A stretch of DNA of 64,000 bases. Origin: Sutcliffiella horikoshii (GTDB lineage: Bacteria > Bacillota > Bacilli > Bacillales > Bacillaceae_I). Numbering within the stretch: the first letter of the stretch is position 1; each line of letters starts with the position of its first letter. This document shows, in pieces, positions 9,237 to 17,785 of this stretch. A model generated the notes under the pieces. That model saw only the letters and a list, made by a program, of their open reading frames with translations, was not told the origin of the DNA and searched no databases. The position numbers and the translations under genes are program-made. The stretch spans positions 1-64,000 of the forward strand of contig NZ_RXZI01000009.1 in the NCBI RefSeq assembly GCF_021991925.1, written 5' to 3'.

Positions 9237-9237
9237 A

Positions 9238-9268
9238 AGAGCCTTTCAATTGCTTAGAAAGGCTCTTA
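9238..9268 (-). terminator. Terminator of rlmCD
   Basis: Stem AGAGCCTTTC/GAAAGGCTCT with a 9-nt loop and TTTTGTTATT on the minus strand, 18 nt past the stop. Confidence 0.8.
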
Positions 9269-9285
9269 ACTCACTGTTACATCTA

Positions 9286-10659
9286 TTATTTTTCCTCATA
9301 AATTAGTTGTGCACAGCACTCCACATGTACGGTATGCGGGAACATGTCCACTGGCTGTACTTCAACCGTTCTATATCCCCCATCCTCCAATACCCGCAGA
9401 TCCCTTGCAAGTGTCGCCGGATTACAGGATACGTAGACAACTTTCTTTGGTTTCATTTCCAGTATGGTATTCAGCAGAGCTTCATCGCAGCCCTTACGCG
9501 GTGGATCTACCACTAACACGTCAGCTGTGTTGCCTTCCTTGTACCATTTTGGGATAACGACTTCCGCTTCACCTACCGCAAACTCTGCATTGGTGATATC
9601 GTTTAGTTCTGCATTGCGTTTGGCATCTTCAATTGCTTCTGGCACGATTTCGACTCCGAACACTTTTTTTGCCTTTTGTGCCAGGAACAAGGAGATGGTT
9701 CCAATTCCGCAGTATGCGTCAATGACACTCTCTTCGCCTGTCAGGTCGGCATAATCGAGCGCTTTGTCATACAAAACCTTCGTTTGCTCCGGGTTGACCT
9801 GGTAGAAGGATCTCGCAGAAATCGCAAACTTGATATCGCCGATGAAATCATAAATGTATTCGTTGCCCCAAAGCACACGCGTTTCATCCCCGAAAATTAC
9901 GTTTGTTTTCTTCATATTGACGTTCTGCACAACGGACTTCACTTCCGGCAGGGCTGCTACTATCTCTTCGACAATTGCCTTGCGATTCGGGATATCTGGA
10001 GTACGGCTAATGAGCACGATCATCACTTCGCCAGTGACTAGGCCATAGCGGGCCATCACGTGACGAAGCACACCTTTGTGTGTTTTTTCGTTATAAGCAC
10101 GAACGCCATGTTTGTCGCAGATTTCGCGGACCGTTTGGACGACACGGTCGTTGATTTCCTGCTGGATCAAGCATTCCTTCATGTCGATGATTTCATGACT
10201 GCGTTGCTGGTAAAAGCCTGCAATCAATCCACCTTCGCGCTCACCGATTGGAACCTGGGCTTTGTTTCGGTAACGCCACGGATTGTGATCCATGCCAAGT
10301 ACCGCATGAACCGGCACGTCTTTTAGGTGTCCGATGCGTTCAAGGACATCCTTGACCTGCTTTTGCTTCGCCACAAGTTGACCTTCATAGCTCAGATGCT
10401 GAAGCTGGCAGCCCCCGCATTGCTTATAAATCGGGCACGGGGCATCGACACGGTAAGGACTTGTCTTGTGGATCTCCTCAAGTCGACCGAATGCATATCC
10501 TTTTTTCACTTTGATAATTTTGACTTTAATCTCCTCGTCCGGAAGGGCATTTTGGACGAAGATCGGAAAGCCATCTATTTTTGCTACGCCGGCGCCATCA
10601 TGGGTCAGATCCTGGACGGTGACATCGTAGTATTCATTTTTCTGAACGGGTACTGTCAT
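9286..10659 (-). CDS. rlmCD: 23S rRNA (uracil-C5)-methyltransferase RlmCD
   Basis: SAM-dependent enzyme; the B. subtilis orthologue (YefA) methylates U747 and U1939 of 23S rRNA. The 457-residue chain has an N-terminal TRAM domain (about 5-65), the Fe-S cluster cysteines C75, C81 and C84 ([14 protein letters not shown]) with a fourth near 162, the SAM site [23 protein letters not shown], and the catalytic Cys in [12 protein letters not shown]. Length and motif order are normal for RlmCD/RumA. It appears monocistronic. RlmD alone is the alternative label. Confidence 0.92.
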   Translation of the reverse strand: MTVPVQKNEYYDVTVQDLTHDGAGVAKIDGFPIFVQNALPDEEIKVKIIKVKKGYAFGRLEEIHKTSPYRVDAPCPIYKQCGGCQLQHLSYEGQLVAKQKQVKDVLERIGHLKDVPVHAVLGMDHNPWRYRNKAQVPIGEREGGLIAGFYQQRSHEIIDMKECLIQQEINDRVVQTVREICDKHGVRAYNEKTHKGVLRHVMARYGLVTGEVMIVLISRTPDIPNRKAIVEEIVAALPEVKSVVQNVNMKKTNVIFGDETRVLWGNEYIYDFIGDIKFAISARSFYQVNPEQTKVLYDKALDYADLTGEESVIDAYCGIGTISLFLAQKAKKVFGVEIVPEAIEDAKRNAELNDITNAEFAVGEAEVVIPKWYKEGNTADVLVVDPPRKGCDEALLNTILEMKPKKVVYVSCNPATLARDLRVLEDGGYRTVEVQPVDMFPHTVHVECCAQLIYEEK

Positions 10660-10786
10660 GTATTTTCTCTTCCTTCACGTTAAAATCGCTGTTCCGATTG
10701 TACCATATGGGGGATGGGCTTGCCAGTTGGGGTTGTCGGTTACTTGCTTTTGCTTACTGGTAAATTATTTTTATGCTTACGGACCA

Positions 10787-10912
10787 TTCTACCTCTTGGC
10801 TCTCACCTTCTACCATTTTACGGACAGCTTCTACATTTCCCGAGCTGACTTCTACATTTCCCGAACGATGTTCTACCGTTTTAGCTTACACTTCTACAAT
10901 TTCGCTAAAAAG
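10787..10912. repeat. 21-bp tandem repeats, TTCTACATTTC family, block 1
   Basis: Six 21-bp units starting at 10787, 10808, 10829, 10850, 10871 and 10892. TTCTAC plus a short core is conserved and the rest varies. The last unit runs into a terminator-like hairpin (about 10911-10964). Confidence 0.85.
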
Positions 10913-10964
10913 GGACAGTTCGCCGTGCTCTCATTGGAGCATGGCCTGCGAACCATCCCTTAGT
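10911..10964 (-). terminator. Terminator-like hairpin after repeat block 1
   Basis: Arms AGGGACAGTTCGC and GCGAACCATCCCT (two mismatches) with an inner stem; minus-strand T run comes from the CTTTTTAG of the adjoining 21-bp array. No gene now reads into it, which suggests a copy of the block at 11047-11218. Confidence 0.5.
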
Positions 10965-11046
10965 TGAGTAGAGCATATAATCTCCAGAATGAACAAGGCA
11001 TTCTCAGTGGATCTGAGAAGATGGTTTTAACTATGCTTCTATACTA

Positions 11047-11172
11047 TTCTACCTTTCAAACTTTACCTTCTACCTTATAACGGCCAACTTCTACATTTCC
11101 CACGTCTACTTCTACATTTCCCAAAGGATGTTCTACCATTTCACCCCAACCTTCTACAACTTCGCTAAAAAA
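11047..11172. repeat. 21-bp tandem repeats, TTCTACATTTC family, block 2
   Basis: Six units starting at 11047, 11068, 11089, 11110, 11131 and 11152. Four of them closely match block 3 at 11957-12040 on the other side of the toxin-antitoxin pair. Confidence 0.85.
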
Positions 11173-11218
11173 GGACGGTTCGCCGTGCTTCCATGGAAGT
11201 ACGACGAACCATCCCTTA
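11171..11218 (-). terminator. Terminator of the toxin-antitoxin operon
   Basis: A long hairpin of about 20 bp with few mismatches centred on CCATGG, followed on the minus strand by CCTTTTTTAG. It starts 20 nt past the toxin stop. Confidence 0.7.
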
Positions 11219-11238
11219 GTGAGTCAAGCCTATAGTCT

Positions 11239-11580
11239 TCAGAATAAGTCTTGAAACATTAACTCTAATGTTTCAAAATCAGATGAATCCATGGTGCCTA
11301 ATTTTTTGGTGATTATACTGTCTTCGATGGAGAATAATTTATTGGGGAGCACCCACTGGTTATCAAAAAGCAAACCTACAGATTTTGTTTTTCGCAATTT
11401 ATGCTCATAACGTTCTTTGCCATATGGTTTTTCTTGGCTAGTAATTGCTACACAAATATATTTTCCATATTGTTTGCCATGCTCGTCATTACTGATAATA
11501 GTAGCAGGTCTTTTCTTAAAGCCAGGTTTGTCATTAAAGGGGAATGGAACTAGAATAATGTCTTTCTTGTTATAAGTCAT
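11239..11580 (-). CDS. MazF/PemK-type toxin
   Basis: A 113-residue type II toxin, probably an mRNA endonuclease. It has the family N-terminus MTYNKKDIILVPFPFND, the KKRPATIISND strand and the YICVAITSQ core strand. I chose ATG at 11580 because it overlaps the antitoxin stop by 11 nt and has AAAGGA about 11 nt upstream; an in-frame extension upstream lies inside the antitoxin gene. Some family catalytic residues cannot be judged without alignment. Terminator immediately downstream. Confidence 0.8.
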   Translation of the reverse strand: MTYNKKDIILVPFPFNDKPGFKKRPATIISNDEHGKQYGKYICVAITSQEKPYGKERYEHKLRKTKSVGLLFDNQWVLPNKLFSIEDSIITKKLGTMDSSDFETLELMFQDLF

Positions 11581-11812
11581 TATAAGCATCATCCTTTTCA
11601 TTGTCCCACACTTCTTGAAGCGATTTATTGACAATTCCATTGTAAAGATGCTCATCTTCTTCACTTAAAAGCTCTTGAACCTTCTTCTTAATGCTTTTAA
11701 TATGCTTTGAAAAGGCTTCTCTTTCATCATCTGATAATGACTTAATAAATTGTTCCAATGCATCAATTTCATTCAATACATCTTCTTTTTTTAAAGCTGA
11801 CAATTCTAACAC
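11570..11812 (-). CDS. Antitoxin partner of the MazF-type toxin
   Basis: An acidic, helical protein of 77-80 residues. The C-terminal SLQEVWDNEKDDAYNDL has the Trp/acidic/Tyr pattern common in antitoxins that mask MazF/PemK toxins; the N-terminal half is a likely coiled coil (IDALEQFIKSLSDDER). No DNA-binding fold is recognised. Start may be GTG at 11812 or TTG at 11803; the latter is better spaced (6 nt) from GAGGTG. The reading frame overlaps the toxin by 11 nt, which fits translational coupling. Confidence 0.7.
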   Translation of the reverse strand: MLELSALKKEDVLNEIDALEQFIKSLSDDEREAFSKHIKSIKKKVQELLSEEDEHLYNGIVNKSLQEVWDNEKDDAYNDL

Positions 11813-11956
11813 CTCATTTCTTATTGAACTTATATTTAGTATATCATTGAATCAGATGACTAAACAGGAAGGAACGGGGTGGCTTAGTGTTTTGTCCAAA
11901 TCATCTAATTGGGAAGATGGTGCGATCTCTACTTCCATACTATTTTACCTTTCACC

Positions 11957-12040
11957 TTCTACCTTATAACGGCCAACTTCTACATTTCCCAAAGGATGTT
12001 CTACCACTTCTCCCCCAACTTCTACAACTTCGCTAAAAAT
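11957..12040. repeat. 21-bp tandem repeats, TTCTACATTTC family, block 3
   Basis: Four clear units at 11957, 11978, 11999 and 12020 plus a degenerate one upstream. They match units 2, 4, 5 and 6 of block 2, as if two units were lost or gained. Confidence 0.8.
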
Positions 12041-12057
12041 GGCCAGTTTTTCTCCAC

Positions 12058-12085
12058 AAAAAAAACAAGTGTGATCACACTTGTC
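12058..12085 (-). terminator. Terminator of the 12098-12667 GNAT gene
   Basis: Perfect palindrome ACAAGTGTGATCACACTTGT with a minus-strand run of seven T, 14 nt past the stop. Confidence 0.8.
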
Positions 12086-12097
12086 TCTACTTACCTG

Positions 12098-12667
12098 CTA
12101 TAAAGGCACTTTCGCAAAAACGCACGTATCCCGCAGCTCTCCAGCCACATCACGCTCACTTTTTTTCAGGATTCCCTCCAGCTCGTATCCGGCTCTCTCA
12201 GCAACTGCTCTGCTTTTCACATTCATGGAATCACAACGGATCTCCACCCGATTGGCCCCCAGCTGTTCAAAAGCAAACTGGGTAATCCCTTCCACCGCTT
12301 CAGTTATGTAACCTTTGCCGCTGAACCGTGAATCGATCCAATACCCAATTTCAAACTTCGGAATGGCCCAGTCGATGCGATGTAACCCTGACGAAGCGAC
12401 GAATTCACCGGTATCTTTTAGGAAAACCAAAAGCCTTAAATCTTTTCTCTGTAAAAATTCCGCATGACTTTCTCTAATATTTGCTTCCACATCTTCCACT
12501 GTCTGATCATGTTGCGCAAAAATCATCCACGGTTTCAATTCAGGAAGAGAGTGCATGATGGCATCATGCACTGCAGGACCGTCTCCTGGCAATGGCAATC
12601 TGATTAAAAGTCTATCTGTGGTGAACTCTGATGGAAACTCTTTTAAGATCGGTTTTATGTTGGTCAT
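12098..12667 (-). CDS. GNAT N-acetyltransferase, RimJ/RimL type
   Basis: A 189-residue acetyl-CoA-dependent enzyme. TDRLLIRLPLPGDGPAVHDAI opens the fold, IGYWIDSRFSGKGYITEAVEG is the motif-A acetyl-CoA loop (about 127-147), and NVKSRAVAERAGYELEG is motif B. This subclass acetylates protein N-termini or small amines; the substrate here is unknown. Monocistronic with its own terminator. Confidence 0.85.
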   Translation of the reverse strand: MTNIKPILKEFPSEFTTDRLLIRLPLPGDGPAVHDAIMHSLPELKPWMIFAQHDQTVEDVEANIRESHAEFLQRKDLRLLVFLKDTGEFVASSGLHRIDWAIPKFEIGYWIDSRFSGKGYITEAVEGITQFAFEQLGANRVEIRCDSMNVKSRAVAERAGYELEGILKKSERDVAGELRDTCVFAKVPL

Positions 12668-12699
12668 TCTTTTCTCCCCCCTACTGTTTGTTCAAAGAT

Positions 12700-13077
12700 T
12701 CACTCTTCCCACCCCTCGGGCAACTTCACGATCACATAATTCCCTGTCCACATCTGTGTGGTAGCTATCAGCGTCTCTTCCTCTTTATCAAAAAAGTAAC
12801 CACTACCTTCTTGATATTCAAACTCCCATCCATTTTTACCAAGCATTTCTTTAAAAGACTCTCTATATTCTCCTTGATTCGCTCGTGTAATATACCAATC
12901 ATATCCATCCTCGTTCGCAATTCTAACGATGGGTTCTGAGGTTTCATTGATAGACTGCAAGACTTCCTTTTTACTAACGGACTCTACTGGCAGCGGAGCG
13001 TAGTAAAATCTGTTATTGTACGCGACTATTCCTAGGATGACGGCAATGAGGGTGATGATGGTGAGACGTTTTAGCAT
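12700..13077 (-). CDS. Small membrane-anchored protein of unknown function
   Basis: 125 residues with one N-terminal TM or signal segment (residues 5-20), then a soluble extracytoplasmic part rich in aromatic and acidic residues (EDGYDWYITRANQGEY, TTQMWTGNYVIVKLPEGWEE). No Cys lipobox is present. No family recognised. Lies between two GNAT genes on the same strand, 32 nt before the next one. Confidence 0.65.
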   Translation of the reverse strand: MLKRLTIITLIAVILGIVAYNNRFYYAPLPVESVSKKEVLQSINETSEPIVRIANEDGYDWYITRANQGEYRESFKEMLGKNGWEFEYQEGSGYFFDKEEETLIATTQMWTGNYVIVKLPEGWEE

Positions 13078-13141
13078 GTAGTATCCTCCTAAGGGTTAGC
13101 TAGTGAATGAAGTTATACAAGAGCTCTTCATCCACCCCCCT

Positions 13142-13963
13142 TTAGTACTTATAATAATCTTGTGAATGATAGCTCCTGAATCCACAAGATTCATAGAGTT
13201 TTAGCGCATGGGCATTCCTCGCTTCTACCTCTAAAAAGACCGGAAATCCTTTTGCAGTCTCCATTTTCACCACTTTAGATAAGGCTTTCCGGCCAATCCC
13301 CTTGCCTTGTAGCTCAGGAAAGACTGCGAATCCATATATCCAAGCTTCCCCATTTGTTTCAGATACTCTGATTTTCCCGGCAGTTCGCCCTTCCGCTTCA
13401 ATGATGTACATGTCTTCACTGTTTAATTGCTTCATTCGCTGGTTAAAGCTTCGTGCTTCTTGTTCGGTAAAGCCAAAGCAGGCCATTTCTAGATTGATTT
13501 CCGCTTCCATATCTTCCTGGGACGATGATGGCCTTATGATTATGGAAGTGGCCTCAAATAGCTCACCTGCTTCCCATTTCATTTGATACTCCGCCATCTC
13601 GAACGTACAGGGAATGCTGTCTAGAAATTTTTTTGCGCTTGCAGAGGAGCTAGGCGCATTCAGCAAGATTGTGGTGTTCTCTTGCTTTTTCACCTCTCCC
13701 ACCGCTTCCGCAAACAATTTTGTGAAAATTCCTTTTCTACGGTAGTCCGGGTGGACCATTCCTGTCATTTCTACTTTATTTCCAAACCCATAACAACCAA
13801 GGAATCCTACAAGATGCCCATCTTCATAATGAAAGAAATCTTCTTTGCTGTTATCATCGCGGGTTTCCAGCATGTCTTCATTCAACTTCAGTTCGAACTC
13901 GCCTTCTTTTTCGCAGGCGCTTTGAAGTTCTTTGATTTGTTTTAGTTGATCTTTTGTCAGCAT
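13142..13963 (-). CDS. Tandem-GNAT acetyltransferase
   Basis: 273 residues forming two GNAT domains. The N-terminal half has VHPDYRRKGIFTKLF (about 73-87) and the C-terminal half has VFPELQGKGIGRKALSKVV (about 217-235) and NAHALKLYESCGFR. The layout resembles mycothiol-synthase-like double GNATs, though Bacillus makes bacillithiol, so no substrate should be inferred. Only the C-terminal half keeps a full Q/R-x-x-G-x-G/A loop. Likely monocistronic. Confidence 0.8.
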   Translation of the reverse strand: MLTKDQLKQIKELQSACEKEGEFELKLNEDMLETRDDNSKEDFFHYEDGHLVGFLGCYGFGNKVEMTGMVHPDYRRKGIFTKLFAEAVGEVKKQENTTILLNAPSSSASAKKFLDSIPCTFEMAEYQMKWEAGELFEATSIIIRPSSSQEDMEAEINLEMACFGFTEQEARSFNQRMKQLNSEDMYIIEAEGRTAGKIRVSETNGEAWIYGFAVFPELQGKGIGRKALSKVVKMETAKGFPVFLEVEARNAHALKLYESCGFRSYHSQDYYKY

Positions 13964-14023
13964 GGTTTACACCTCTTTCGTTTGTGTTAGATACGATTTT
14001 TTTCTACGTGCGGACGTTCTTCC

Positions 14024-15094
14024 CTATTCCATGAATTCTTTAGGGTAAACAACCGTTCCTTGGACATGTTGAAGGGAACCTTCTATTAATTCAAGTGCCA
14101 TGAAAATTTCGGCAGGCACTGGGAATGGGGCAGAAATGTTCCATTGATTCGCCGGTTTGAAGCCGAACTTAGGATAGTAATCTTTGTGGCCCAAGACGAT
14201 GATGGAGGTATGCCCAAGATCCCTTGCTCTTTGTATGGCCTCACGGATGAGGGTGCTGCCAATTCCTTTACTTTGAAATTCCGGTGCAACCGAAACTGGA
14301 GCCAGGGCAAGGGAAGCATTCTCTTCTTCCTGATTTATTATTTTTATACTAGTCAACAGAAGATGGCCCACGATTTCCTTCTTCTCATCTATCGCTACGA
14401 GAGAAAGCTCTGGAATGAATGCATCCGATTTTCTAAGCTTCTGTACAAGGAAGTGTTCCTTTTTATCACTAAATTCCGCATGTTCAAAAGCTCGTTTAAC
14501 CATATCTTCTGTCTTACTATAATCCTCTTGCCTTTCTTGCCTGATAACTATATCCATATACTCCTCCAATAAAATCTTCAAGTGTAATTTTGCCAGCCAC
14601 ATCAACGGAAAGTCATTGTTTTCGATCTGTTGGTTGATTTTTTCCGCTTCCGCCCATGCGAGTTGGTATTGGGCCTGATTAATCATCCCTTTGGTGAGGG
14701 CTTCCTCCAATTCATCCGCATCTTTTTGGATGACTTCTCCTGAAGAGAGCACGATGATATCAAGGAATAAGTCGTCCATGTATGGGAGATTGTTTTCTAC
14801 CCCGTTCTCATTCGTTATATCGATATACCATTGAACAACTTCCCCATTAGCGTCAAACATGGTCGTCAAGGAGTAATGTTCATTGCTTGGAAAGTGCTGA
14901 AGCCACATGTACCCATCATCCACAATGCAAACACTCTTCTCTTCATAGTTTACAGTTAATGGCTCTGTAACATTATGTATGTTAAGTAAGGTCACATATC
15001 CTTTGAAGCCATCCCTATCGATGTACTTCTGAGAGTATTGCCGCTTTACTATCCTCTTCCATTCTGAGCGATCTCCGTGTCTTCGTTTTAGCAT
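14024..15094 (-). CDS. DUF402-GNAT fusion protein
   Basis: 356 residues. The N-terminal ~185 residues (ending in AWAEAEKINQQIENNDFPLM...LEEY) match DUF402, a fold with nucleoside di/triphosphatase members. From MDIVIRQERQEDYSKTEDM onwards it is a complete GNAT domain with VAPEFQSKGIGSTLIREAI and GHKDYYPKFGF. ATG at 15094 is preceded by AAGGAGG at 6 nt; earlier in-frame codons lie in a repeat. The internal Met at the domain junction has its own GGAGG about 5 nt upstream, so the GNAT half may also be made separately. DUF402 proteins normally stop near 170-200 residues. Confidence 0.75.
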   Translation of the reverse strand: MLKRRHGDRSEWKRIVKRQYSQKYIDRDGFKGYVTLLNIHNVTEPLTVNYEEKSVCIVDDGYMWLQHFPSNEHYSLTTMFDANGEVVQWYIDITNENGVENNLPYMDDLFLDIIVLSSGEVIQKDADELEEALTKGMINQAQYQLAWAEAEKINQQIENNDFPLMWLAKLHLKILLEEYMDIVIRQERQEDYSKTEDMVKRAFEHAEFSDKKEHFLVQKLRKSDAFIPELSLVAIDEKKEIVGHLLLTSIKIINQEEENASLALAPVSVAPEFQSKGIGSTLIREAIQRARDLGHTSIIVLGHKDYYPKFGFKPANQWNISAPFPVPAEIFMALELIEGSLQHVQGTVVYPKEFME

Positions 15095-15115
15095 CGGCAT
15101 CCTCCTTGTGTGCTG

Positions 15116-15183
15116 TAGGGACAGGTACCGTGACCCACATAGGAAAAGCCAACCTATACTCTGGGTCAACGGACCTGTCCCTT
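15116..15183. repeat. Inverted pair of the dispersed motif, copies 4 and 5
   Basis: AGGGACAGGTACCGTGACCC at 15117 and its near-complement TGGGTCAACGGACCTGTCCC at 15162 face each other, with inner arms ATAGG/CCTAT, so the locus can fold into one long hairpin just upstream of the DUF402-GNAT start. Confidence 0.7.
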
Positions 15184-15328
15184 CGACTCTCCCCGCCCCT
15201 TGCTGGTCCATCAGGCGCAGGAGGACAGTACCTTTTCTTAATCTTTACAATATTTTAACTTATTAAGGCTCTTTTATATATTATTATTTCAAGTAGATAC
15301 ATAGTCGACGAATTATTTTAAATCTATT

Positions 15329-15354
15329 AAAATCTCGTCCATCCACGAGATTTT
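15329..15354 (+). promoter_or_regulatory. Inverted repeat upstream of the secreted nuclease
   Basis: Perfect 10-bp arms AAAATCTCGT/ACGAGATTTT with a 6-nt loop, 32 bp before the nuclease start. It has no T run, so it may be an operator or an mRNA 5' stem. Confidence 0.5.
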
Positions 15355-15386
15355 GATATAAAAATTTTATAGTAGGAGGCATATCT

Positions 15387-16019
15387 ATGCTGAAGAAATC
15401 CATGTTGGTTGTTTTTGCATTTATCCTGTCGTTCTCAGCCCTGCAGCTTGACCCACAAACCGTCTCTGCACTCCCACCTGGCACACCGTCCAAGTCTGAA
15501 GCTCAAAATCAATTGAACTCTTTGACTGTCAAATCAGAAGGCTCTATGACCGGGTACTCGAGGGACTTATTCCCACACTGGAGCGGCCAAGGCAATGGCT
15601 GCGATACCCGCCAAATCGTCTTGCAACGCGATGCCGACTATTACACTGGCACCTGTCCCACTACTTCCGGAAAATGGTATAGTTATTTTGATGGTGTCAT
15701 TGTGTATTCTCCGTCTGAGATTGACATTGATCACATTGTTCCTTTGGCAGAGGCTTGGCGTTCTGGAGCCAGTAGCTGGACAACCGAACAGCGCCGTGCG
15801 TTTGCCAACGACCTCAACGGCCCACAGTTGATTGCCGTGACAGCAAGCGTTAACCGTTCCAAAGGAGACCAAGACCCATCCACATGGCAGCCACCTCGTA
15901 CCGGCGCCCGCTGTGCCTATGCAAAATGGTGGATTAATACGAAACACCGCTGGAACCTAACCCTTCAGTCATCGGAGAAATCTTCTTTACAGACGATGCT
16001 TAACGGCTGCGCTTACTAG
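15387..16019 (+). CDS. Secreted HNH-family endonuclease (DUF1524-like)
   Basis: 210 residues with a Sec signal peptide (cleavage likely near VSALPPG, residue ~30). The catalytic motif EIDIDHIVPLAEAWRSGA (about 111-128) is followed by RAFANDLNGPQLIAVTAS and NRSKGDQDPSTWQPP, the standard His-Asn-His metal-finger layout of extracellular HNH nucleases. Two or more Cys in the mature part (GNGCDTR, TGTCPTT, GARCAYA, LNGCAY) could form disulfides. AGGAGG precedes ATG. It would degrade extracellular DNA for nutrition or competition (inference). Confidence 0.88.
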   Translation: MLKKSMLVVFAFILSFSALQLDPQTVSALPPGTPSKSEAQNQLNSLTVKSEGSMTGYSRDLFPHWSGQGNGCDTRQIVLQRDADYYTGTCPTTSGKWYSYFDGVIVYSPSEIDIDHIVPLAEAWRSGASSWTTEQRRAFANDLNGPQLIAVTASVNRSKGDQDPSTWQPPRTGARCAYAKWWINTKHRWNLTLQSSEKSSLQTMLNGCAY

Positions 16020-16095
16020 ATTAGATGATACGTCTGCGAGCGGAGTTGGTGCTGGCAGGCGTACTATTTTATTAGTGATGAAAGGAGTTGTATAT

Positions 16096-16338
16096 ATGGA
16101 AAAGAAATCTTCTATTTTTACTGCGTCACACGGCGTCATGACAAAAGAGGTTGGAGTCATAAGCGGCGAACTTGAACTTGTTACGACGTGTGAGGAAAAT
16201 GGTGCTCTTTCACTCGCCATCACCTACGTCGGGGCGGCGGAATGGTACACCTTACCTGGTGAGGACTATCGCCTGCATGATTCGCGGGATCATGAAGTCA
16301 TTCACCGTATGCTTGTGAAGGTGTTGGAGCGGAGTTGA
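16096..16338 (+). CDS. Hypothetical protein
   Basis: About 80 residues from ATG at 16096 (AAAGGAG 8 nt upstream; an earlier in-frame ATG at 16075 overlaps that site). Soluble, mildly acidic, with GELELVTTCEENGALSLAITYVGA and a His-rich tail (DSRDHEVIHRML). I do not recognise the family. It follows the nuclease gene by 76 nt on the same strand. Confidence 0.6.
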   Translation: MEKKSSIFTASHGVMTKEVGVISGELELVTTCEENGALSLAITYVGAAEWYTLPGEDYRLHDSRDHEVIHRMLVKVLERS

Positions 16339-16376
16339 GTTGGTGGGGTCGTGGGGACACCGCGCCCCATTTCAAC

Positions 16377-16754
16377 TCATTTCTCTAGCTCAATATATTC
16401 CCTCAAAAGTTTCCATTCGCTTCCTTCAAGTCTCCAGATAAACATACATTGTGCAGTAAAAGGTCTTCCGCCTATAACGTTTGTTTCCCTGCCCATGACA
16501 ACTCTCTGGCTTCCGTTATTTCTTTCAATCACTGAGTATATCTCAAATGTTTTTTCAGCATCATCCATTTGACTCAAGACACCATTAAGATCATACGAGT
16601 AAAAATACGGTTCAGGCTGGGTAATCTCGGAATGGGCCCAGTAACCAACAAAATCCTGTGACATGAACCTTCTAATGCCGTCTCCATTTTTGCTAATAAA
16701 TCCTTCGTTCCAAGCTTGAAAATACTGATTAATCACTTCTTCCACTGTTTTCAT
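16377..16754 (-). CDS. SnoaL/NTF2-like protein
   Basis: About 125 residues. TVEEVINQYFQAWNEGF, DGIRRFMSQDFVGYW and MFIWRLEGSEWKLLREYIE match the cone-shaped NTF2-like fold (DUF4440/SnoaL), used by small enzymes and ligand-binding proteins. Start at ATG 16754 follows GGGGAG. Substrate unknown. Confidence 0.65.
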   Translation of the reverse strand: MKTVEEVINQYFQAWNEGFISKNGDGIRRFMSQDFVGYWAHSEITQPEPYFYSYDLNGVLSQMDDAEKTFEIYSVIERNNGSQRVVMGRETNVIGGRPFTAQCMFIWRLEGSEWKLLREYIELEK

Positions 16755-16865
16755 TTCCACACTCCCCTGATTTTTTGTAGAGGCTGGCACTTCGCCCCTC
16801 TCATAGCCAAAATTTCTACCATTCTATTTGGCCTCCAGCTTACTTTGGAAGCTTTGTGTTTACAA

Positions 16866-16977
16866 AATATGGATTGTCGTCAATTTCAACTGATTTATTG
16901 AATACTTTTAATGGTTTATCGTATAACTCGCGCTTTTTATTGAATACTTTGGAGCGTTTATTGAATAATTGGGGAGG
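16866..16977. repeat. 21-bp tandem repeats, TTTATTGAATA family, locus 1
   Basis: Four exact 21-bp units at 16894, 16915, 16936 and 16957, preceded by ATATGGATTGTCGTCAATTT. The same leader and units recur at 56914-57024. Confidence 0.85.
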
Positions 16978-17050
16978 TCGCATTACCGTCGATGACCTGA
17001 TAATCAATTAAGAAGCCAGCCATAATCCGGATTTCATATCACGCACTCTC

Positions 17051-17581
17051 CTAAGTGAGACGGAAAGGTACCACGCCTCTTTTCAAAAGAAACACATCTG
17101 GATTCCTCAAGTTCTTCCAGTCTTCGAACCCAAAGCTTTCTTGATAGTTTTTCAACAGAAGCGACATGATGTTTCCGTGTGTCACAATTATGATGTTTTC
17201 CGCGTCACTTTCCAAAGCTTCTTCTACTACGCTGACGATCCGGTCCATCGCCTCTCTACTGGATTCCCCGCCTTCAAATTTCAGGTCCAAATCTCCATAG
17301 GTTGCTTCCAGTTTTTCCATCCAGTCCGGTAAATCTACGGAACTGAGCGTTCGTTCAGCCAAACGATCATCGACCTCTATATTTATGTTCGATTCCTTGC
17401 TTAATGGTTCAACCGTCTGGATGGCTCGCAAGAAAGGGCTTGATACAATTCTGTCTACTGGTATGTGGGAAAAAAATACGGCTAACTCCTTAGCTTGTTT
17501 TAATCCTTCTTCTGTAAGCTGGGATTTTGGTGGTTGCCCTTCAGCTTGGCAATGCCTGACTATGTATATATTTTTTGACAT
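17051..17581 (-). CDS. Histidine phosphatase family protein
   Basis: 176 residues of the phosphoglycerate-mutase-like fold. The catalytic RHG motif is RHCQAEG (residues 9-15, Cys in the Gly position), with SSPFLRAIQTVEPL, the acceptor region LAERTL and the second His in IIVTHGNIMSLLL. Likely a small-molecule phosphatase; substrate unknown. Monocistronic. Confidence 0.85.
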   Translation of the reverse strand: MSKNIYIVRHCQAEGQPPKSQLTEEGLKQAKELAVFFSHIPVDRIVSSPFLRAIQTVEPLSKESNINIEVDDRLAERTLSSVDLPDWMEKLEATYGDLDLKFEGGESSREAMDRIVSVVEEALESDAENIIIVTHGNIMSLLLKNYQESFGFEDWKNLRNPDVFLLKRGVVPFRLT

Positions 17582-17732
17582 GTGTGGATCTCCTTTCTCT
17601 CTACTATTAATTACGGATAGGTTGGGAAAATGTTACAACTTTCTTTTAGAAGTCGCACTTTATGAAAATGAACAATTTTCTCTTTTCTCCCATAGATATG
17701 GAATTACATAAAGATCTATACTACAATGTAAT

Positions 17733-17747
17733 TGAGAATGATAATCA
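17733..17747 (+). promoter_or_regulatory. Fur box
   Basis: TGAGAATGATAATCA matches the Bacillus 7-1-7 Fur consensus TGATAATNATTATCA at all but two positions and lies 39 bp before the nitroreductase start. I recall that the B. subtilis nitroreductase-like gene yfhC is a Fur target, which fits. Confidence 0.75.
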
Positions 17748-17785
17748 CATTCATAACGAAAAAGATATATAAAGGAGACAATCCA

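Noticed and set aside
10658-10963. Open frame with FYISR repeats
   Set aside because: Produced by the TTCTAC 21-bp array and its hairpin; no start signal.
15567-15947. Open frame opposite the HNH nuclease
   Set aside because: Antisense shadow of a clear nuclease gene.
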